Source: Melampsora larici-populina 98AG31
Taxonomy: Eukaryota; Basidiomycota; Pucciniomycetes; Pucciniales; Melampsoraceae
Assembly (NCBI RefSeq): GCF_000204055.1
Contig: NW_006768766.1
Coordinates: forward strand, 3,768,160 to 3,832,159
Direction: 5' to 3'
DNA: 64,000 bases
A program made the position numbers and the translations under genes. Each line of letters opens with the position of its first letter. Position 1 is the stretch's first letter. Under the pieces are notes generated by a model, which was not told the origin of the DNA, did no database searches, and saw only the letters and a program-made list of their open reading frames with translations. Of the stretch, positions 58,001-64,000 are shown piece by piece.

Positions 58001-58025
58001 TAAAAAGAATAGATCTCGCTACCAA
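58001..58025 (-). promoter_or_regulatory. Retrotransposon primer-binding site
   Basis: Immediately inside the 5' LTR the minus strand reads TTGGTAGCGAGATC. TGGTAGCGAGA would pair with a tRNA 3' end TCTCGCTACCA, whose acceptor stem would start AGCGAGA. An A1:U72 pair is a hallmark of initiator tRNA-Met, the usual primer for gypsy elements; this identity is inference. Confidence 0.7.
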
Positions 58026-58466
58026 TGTAACGGGCACCTTATTAGGGGCTTACGTTATGATATTCCGGATGGGGAATGGAAGTCTGAAACCTGGTATGGG
58101 TTAAGTGAATGACTTGGCTATCTTAATGAATTGGGTCGATTAAGGGACTTATAAGGATTATAAGGGGTTTATCGAGAAGGATTGATATTAAGATGTATTG
58201 CTATCCAGAAGAGGATGAAAGAAAGGAGATAACTAGATGACTAAGGAATACAAGAGAAGGACTCGAAGTGTTCCTTATAAGAGAAATACAATAGATGGCG
58301 ATAAAGGCAGAAGGCCGGTTATGCTATAGCCGGTATTACAATAAGGTTGTATGAGCCATTTAAGAGTAGGCTTATGTGGCGAGTACAAGTGGTAATACAG
58401 ACATATGTATATGAAACGTGTAACAAGATATTCTAATACAGACTAACAATAAGTAGCCCTGCTACA
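58026..58466 (-). repeat. 5' LTR of the gypsy element
   Basis: 441 bp, same sequence as 51541-51981 by eye. On the minus strand it precedes the primer-binding site and gag and should carry the element's promoter. It ends 119 bp upstream of the RAD52 start codon, pointing away from RAD52. Confidence 0.93.
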
Positions 58467-58585
58467 AAGAATTCAACACTTCATCAGATTCATTCATACC
58501 ATCAACTCATCATTCTCAACTTCAACATACAATTCTCAAACAACCAAGTCAATCAGTCTAATATCCCTGTTAAATCTCATTTGAT

Positions 58586-60548
58586 ATGGCCGACGATTCT
58601 AGGCCGAAGAGCGATCAGTCCTTTGCTTCCTTCAACCTCTCACACGCGTTTGCTCAACCGAATCCGAACAATTGTCCTCAAGCCCCTTCTCCACCATCTG
58701 ATGAAGATATTGCTCATGTTCAGTACATTCAAAGTCTTTTGGCCAAACGTCCTGGTCCCGAATATTTATCCTCTAGACCCGGAGCAGGTGGCTCGAAATT
58801 CATTTATATCGAAGGTTGGAAAGTCATCGAATTGGCCAATGAGATCTTTGGCTTCAATGGTTGGAGTACCGAAACTAAGACGATAGATGTGGATTATGTT
58901 GATCAGAATGCGGATGGGAAGTACAGTGTCGGAGTCAGCGCGATCGTACGAATCAGGCTCAAAGACGGTAGTAGTCACGAGGATGTGGGTTATGGCAAGA
59001 TAGAAAACTGTCCAACCAAGGGAGATGCACTCGAAAAGGTAAGCTTCGACTGTCTTGATCCGAAATTCTTCTTATGATTCTACTCCATTGTCTTTATTGA
59101 CGCTGAGGGCATTGGATTGCGTAGTGTAAAAAAGAGGCTGTCACTGATGCTCTTAAGCGTTCGATGCGCGCGTTCGGAAATCTACTCGGGAACTGTCTCT
59201 ACGATAAGAATTTTTTGGGGAACATCAAGAATATGCAAGCTCAGAAGGTAACAGTGCTCTTTTATCTCGAGAGATATCCTACTCATGATGTGATGTAAAC
59301 CTCTGACTAACACGCTGTCGATCCCTCACCACCGATCAGGAAAAATTCCTTCCTTCAAAGCTACACCGACCGGAGTATGCCAGCAAGAAGTCTTCAAGCG
59401 AATCTAAACCCAACGCAAGCGAATCTAAACCCAACACAAGCGATCTCCAGGGGAAATCTTCCAACGTTACTCCAGATCCTGCCCCAGTAGCGCAGCAAGT
59501 GAATCAAAAGCCTAGCGTCAGCAATCTCAGACAATGCATGCCACCTCCACCTGTCAAGTCTGAACCCAATCACAAGCGCGTTGATACTTTCCCACCACCA
59601 CCTCGAAAATTGTGTCCACCACCAGAGCGCGTGACCGAACTATCTACTACAAACACAAGAACAGTCTTAGATCAGATACCCTCGGATTACTGTTCAACTC
59701 CATCTGATCACCTCCTTGATTTTGACGAAAGCGAACTCGCCCAGTTGGATGCGAACGAGCAATCGATGATTCATGATCAAGATCTTAATGAAATGACCGT
59801 AGATGACAACAGTCTGACTACTGAACCAAGTATCATCCACACTGCGATTCAAGAAGACACTGCACCTCAAGCTCCCCAATTGCAAATTCGCCGATCATTC
59901 GATGGTCAAGCACTCTCATCAAAGCTTGATGGTGTCCGCAATCGACCCACCACTATCAATACCCCATCACATAATATTCTTGACCGATCTTTGACTAGAC
60001 CATACCAGGCAAGTAAGCCCATGCCGCCTCGAGCAGCGACCACTAATTATCAAAAACCATTTGCCGAAGGGCCTTCTAAAGGAGTAGTCCCAGTACTGCA
60101 AGCTGGACAACTACCCGGTTTACGTGGCTCCGCGGCGAGTACTCTCGCCACCAACGTCAATTCGCGAAGATCCTTTGGCAATCATGGGGTAGAAAATCAA
60201 CCTTTGAATGATATCCGAGGCCTGAAAAGGCCCCTAGACCGTACACGTGAGAGTCCCGCTGTCATGTGAGTTGTATCTTGTAAAAGGAACTAACTAGTGC
60301 TCCGCGACTAATTTGGTGTGTAACTTTACAGTTCCCATCAAGCGCCTTCCATGAGGGCGGATCTCCAACTTGGCAGGTCCATGAACACAACTGGAAACCA
60401 AGTTACCACAAATGCTCCAACATCTAAATCTGCACCTCGACCACAGCAACAATATCCTCATACTACCGCCTATCCACTCCCTAATGACAGTTGTCAAAGA
60501 ACTATGGCCCAACACGATCATAATACAGCCAAGAAAGCCAAGACATAA
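58586..60548 (+). CDS. RAD52: Rad52 recombination mediator
   Basis: Four exons (58586-59038, 59125-59247, 59340-60265, 60332-60548) encode 572 residues. The N-terminal single-strand annealing domain is clear: [20 protein letters not shown], the [20 protein letters not shown] block, the [18 protein letters not shown] block, [21 protein letters not shown] and YDKNF. The rest is low-complexity Pro/Ser-rich sequence ending in a basic KKAKT. A 21-nt tandem repeat in exon 3 (near 59395-59440) gives [14 protein letters not shown]. Rad52 anneals ssDNA and loads Rad51; the C-terminal half normally binds Rad51 and RPA. Divergent from RAD54. Confidence 0.93.
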
Positions 60549-61118
60549 TACTTTGAATGATTTAATATCCTTCTCTTATTTTACCTCCAGATATCCAAGT
60601 TTTTTTTAAACCCGTTCATATGCATCTTCAGAATTGTTTATATTTTCGTTTTTACATTTTTGTGTGCTGTTAGATTCACATACACACACACCAATATATA
60701 TCTTAGGATGATACCACTTTAAATGTGTCGAAGAGTTTTTTTAATTTTGATTGTGAAGAAAGTTGTAATATTGTTTTTTTTATTTTTCTCATCATTGCTT
60801 AAGGATGTAACATTTTCTGATTTGATATAAGGTGAGCTAATTGCATGTTGTAATATATTGATGCGTGTTTGCAAAGTGTCATTTATAAGATATTACAGTC
60901 GTCTGACTGACTAAGTATGTGCTGTTATGAGATATTCAACATTGTCATACAAACAGATAGCTATACTGTGAGTGGAAGGCAAGCACGAGATAGGCAGACC
61001 AGCATACTTCAGGTGCTTCTCGCCAAGTTCACCGGGTGGTTGTTCATGTTGAGGGATGAGAATGTAATTTGATTTGTTGACTGTCACGCGTTGACTTGTA
61101 TTCGACTCTGCACAAGAT
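60549..61118. other. Intergenic, nothing recognised
   Basis: 3' region of RAD52 and promoter of the prenyltransferase gene; includes a short (CA) run followed by TATATA near 60680. No gene is seen. Confidence 0.4.
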
Positions 61119-62751
61119 ATGGAGACCTCGAACACAACTGACGACTTCCACTTCTTAATCAAAGCACATATTCGATATTCTTTAAGATGTCTTAGATTAT
61201 TACCTTCACCATATGAATCTGATGATAATAATCGACTTACGTTTGGTTTCTTTTCGATTGGTTCATTATCTTTACTTGGATCGATCGATCGATTAAATCA
61301 AGAAGAAAAAGATGATTATCTTCATTGGATTTATGAAAGATGGGATTCCGATTCAGGTGGATTTACCGGTCATCCTAATGTAGATTTAAGAATCGTATGT
61401 CGCCTTTATCTTGGTTAACTTTCTGATGGATTTGGACTAAAATTGCCTCCTTTTCTTGATTCCTATAGCATAGTAATCCAGAGGAATCTTTGAACCAACC
61501 TCATATCACCCACACTTATGCAGCTCTTCTATTACTTGCTTTACTCTCTACACCTCAGTCAGATAACCCCAAGCCTACTAATCCTTACACCGCCTTGGAC
61601 GTTCCTAAACTCTTGAAATTCGTCGTTGATTGCCAACGACCAAACGGAAGGTTCGTAAGCTGACATTTGTGTTGAACGTTCATTTCAATTAGATAAGCTT
61701 AAACTGGATTCCGATTGTTTAGTTTTGGTCCATTTCCTACTTCTACAGAACAAGATGTTAGATTTGTTTATTGCGCTACTGCAATTCTTGAGATCTTGAA
61801 TATTGATCCTAAAACGGTGATCGATGTTCAATCAACTGTAGATTTCTTATCGTCTTGTAGGGCAAGTTTCCCAATCGGATCAATTTCTTTTGTAACCTCA
61901 TCACTGATTTCCAATCTTGTATTTTTGAAAATCAGCGCTACGATGGTGGATATGGTCAAGCGCCTTTTTTAGAATCTCAAGGTGGAACAACCTATTGTGT
62001 CTTAGCAGCTCTTAAATTGTTAAACAAACTTGATGATAGCCTTTCATCTGAAGACGCTTTAGAAACGGCTAGATGGTTAGTACATCGACAAAATGAATTT
62101 CATGATTTACCTGATGAAGAAAGCGATGAAGAATCAAATACACGGCAAGATGAAATCAATTCATCAAATCTTAAGACCGAACCTGTCAAGGCATCTGAAC
62201 CTTCTGGTGTATCCTCCTTGACTCAAATTCAGCCTCTGGTTGCAGGCTTTCAAGGAAGACCAGGTAAAATACTCGATGCATGTTATTCATTCTGGTGTAC
62301 CGCTGCTCTAAGTGTAAGTGATCAGTTGTTTTAGAAAAAAGGAAAAGAAACATATTTTGACAGATGACTTGAATTTTTGCTATAGATCATTCAAGAACAT
62401 CATTCTTTAAAAGATATCAACTCTATTCCAGGACCATTACTTCATGATCCTGAAGCAAACATTAAGTTCTTAATGCTTTGTCAGTCTAAACAATGGGGAG
62501 GGATTGCCCGATTTCCAGAAGATCATCCTGGTGAGTCATCAGATTTTTTTGGGTAATTCTTGAGGTGCATACTGAGCACCATGATGATATATTGAAATCT
62601 TATAGATGTGTATCATAATTATTTGGCTCTTGGATCGATTTCTTTGTCATATGCACTTTTGAGTGATCTGGAAAATCCTTTAGTAGAACATCATTCTGTT
62701 TTGAATGTGCCCATCAAGACTGTAAACTGGATAAAGAAATGCTTTCCTTAA
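61119..62751 (+). CDS. CDC43: Geranylgeranyltransferase type I beta subunit
   Basis: Six exons (61119-61394, 61469-61650, 61723-61861, 61936-62313, 62386-62530, 62606-62751) encode 421 residues. The prenyltransferase alpha/alpha-barrel repeats are present: GGFTGHPN, THTYAALLLL, DVRFVYCATAILEIL, RRYDGGYGQAPFLESQGG, VAGFQGRPGKILDACYSFW and GGIARFPEDHPDVYHNYL. The Zn ligands expected are the Asp and Cys of LDACYSFW and the His of DVYHNYL. The FQGRP wording indicates GGTase-I (CAAX, Rho-type substrates) rather than Rab or farnesyl transferase. Intron 3 uses a GC donor (GCAAGT); a GT alternative would insert ten residues into the YDGGYGQ repeat. An acidic loop of about 45 residues interrupts exon 4. 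Confidence 0.88.
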
Positions 62752-63658
62752 AGAGCTATCATATGTAACTGATAATTTCTGTCAAGATGACTGATCACGT
62801 TCTCAAAGATAAGATAATTTCAGAGGACAAAACTGGAGAAATGATGTTGATGGAATTCTTGAATTGAGGTGCAAAGTTTACCTTTTATTCTAAATCAAAT
62901 GACAAAGTATTGAATGTGTGATTCTGCTAAATATCAAGCTATGTATTTTATGAAAGAAAAGCTCTGATAAGATAGCTCATTCATGATCAAAACAGTCTTT
63001 GACTTGTTGTGCTTTCAACTTCAGGGAGGGTCAATTGATTTTGCAAATTTGAAAGGTTCCTTTCTTGTCTCAAACTAGCTATTCCCTTGCAGAAAGCTAC
63101 ATGGAGATGCCAAGATGTAATCACCACAAGTACACAGTCATATGCAGAAAATCTAGTGCTTCACAGAATACTGGGTAAGCAATGCTGTGCTTCTCTGTGG
63201 TGTTAAGCAATGTTGTGTTGCTCCAGGTGATGTGATGTTGCTTGTTGCTTCTAATAGTGTGGCAAATGCAAAAAAGGCAAATTCCAGGCCTATTGTAACT
63301 GTGCTCCAAACCAGAAGCGCTACAGCAATGTTGCAACACTGATGCTGCAATCCGCAACAGCAATGCTACACCACAACACAAGGGCAGATAAATCTATTAT
63401 AGCATTAAAGATAGTATTAGAGAGAAAAGATAACAAATTGTAATATAATGAGAATCAAATGTAATACAAATTCTGTCAATTCATTACAATACACAATAAC
63501 TTCAAAACCCATGTGAGCTGCACATATTTTTTACTCATCTCTACACCCTCTCTCAGTCATAACCTACTGGACACAAGGTGTTCCATGGTTCAAGCAATTA
63601 GGGAACCGTGGCTGCAGGAGCAAACATCCAAGGCACAGGAAAATGTACACTTGGAAGC
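62752..63658. other. Intergenic with imperfect inverted repeat
   Basis: At 63185-63385 many short GCAATGTTGC/GCAACATTGC words occur in opposite orientation, with TGTGGTGT near both sides; it may be a decayed MITE or the end of the hAT relic. No coding support. Confidence 0.35.
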
Positions 63659-64000
63659 TCATGAGGATCTGTATGAGGCAAGGTAGTCCCTTGCCATGAT
63701 GGCCAAGATCCTATAGTCTTTTGCACAAGTCTAAGTATGCATATTAATCAATGTTGAGTCAGTAGGTATATCAAAGCAAGAATGAAAAAGTTTGAAAGGT
63801 CCAAAGTTTCACTCACCTTCCACCATCTAGGCTCGGCTGCAGGAGTCTGCACATCATAGTCTTCAGCTCTCATCTTGTCCACTTGCTGTAAATAATTTTT
63901 TATCAGAATATCTTCAGGTACTTGAACATTGTCTTCATCTTCAGAGTCATTGCAAAATATATCAGGTGTTGGTGAGGATGTCTCAGGGTTTGCAAAGACT
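63659..64000 (-). pseudogene. hAT transposase C-terminal (dimerisation) fragment, runs off the window
   Basis: The minus strand is open from the window edge to 63817, where a donor GTGAGT follows EPRWWK. After a 86-bp intron the next exon (63730-63659) reads TCAKDYRILAIMARDYLASY, then TGA. WWK...LAxMARDYLA is the hallmark of the hAT C-terminal dimerisation domain. Beyond the TGA (63661-63659) the same frame continues with SKCTFSCA-like sequence where the conserved SERxFS block belongs, so the stop is probably a lesion. An acidic linker (CNDSEDEDN) precedes. The rest of the gene is outside the window. Confidence 0.7.

Larger units (their letters stand above)
51541..58466 (-). mobile_element. 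Full-length Ty3/gypsy LTR retrotransposon
   Basis: A 6926-bp element with two 441-bp LTRs, gag then pol on the minus strand, a polypurine tract next to the 3' LTR and a primer-binding site next to the 5' LTR. Domain order PR-RT-RNaseH-IN makes it Ty3/gypsy; no chromodomain is seen at the integrase end. Both ORFs are open and the LTRs look identical, so insertion is recent and the copy may be competent. It lies between the start codons of RAD54 and RAD52. Confidence 0.93.

Noticed and set aside
1..64000. CRISPR array, operon or bacterial features
   Set aside because: Spliceosomal introns, eukaryotic core genes and transposon types show a eukaryotic nuclear genome; no regularly spaced direct repeats with unique spacers were seen.

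Overview
The window looks like nuclear DNA of a basidiomycete fungus, most likely a rust (Pucciniales). Genes are dense and split by many short GT-AG introns (about 40-130 bp), exons can be tiny, the DNA is AT-rich, and gene-poor stretches are full of DNA transposons. Species assignment is inference; no rRNA or tRNA gene was found to anchor it. One run of N (29431-29799) is an assembly gap.

Layout. 1-8060 is accessory: a TIR-bounded unit holding a dead Ty3/gypsy integrase piece (1320-2367) and a decayed two-gene PIF/Harbinger element (3167-8053). 8411-8758 is a MITE. 9762-20067 is a core gene block: M17 leucine aminopeptidase, BUB3, a Brl1/Brr6 nuclear-envelope protein, a TBC1D20/Gyp8-type RabGAP and a small basic CCDC137-like protein. 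20248-24121 is a complete-looking two-gene Tc1/mariner-type transposon with 73-bp perfect TIRs. 24188-32384 holds a Kel3/KLHDC4 kelch protein, an alpha/beta-hydrolase-like gene and a kinesin-10 gene cut by the gap. 33210-33812 is a foldback element with a 9-bp target duplication. 34417-41271 holds a Sos7-like kinetochore protein, an IQ+BAG cochaperone and a secreted Pro/Thr-rich protein. 42436-45692 is a nested set of non-autonomous TIR elements. 45925-51367 holds eIF2alpha and RAD54. 51541-58466 is a young Ty3/gypsy retrotransposon with apparently identical 441-bp LTRs. 58586-62751 holds RAD52 and the GGTase-I beta subunit. The right edge cuts into a decayed hAT transposase.

How the genes work together. 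RAD54 and RAD52, two partners of homologous recombination, lie head to head and the gypsy element sits in what was their shared ~290-bp upstream region. The Tc1-like element likewise splits a divergent pair (CCDC137-like/KLHDC4-like), and a GC-rich tRNA-SINE-like island lies between the divergent Sos7-like and BAG genes. So three of the four divergent promoters carry mobile DNA; only Brl1/TBC does not. BUB3, kinesin-10 and Sos7 are all mitotic, but they are not adjacent and no operon logic applies.

Exon models were built by hand from splice motifs, reading phase and family similarity. Every model called complete sums to a whole number of codons.
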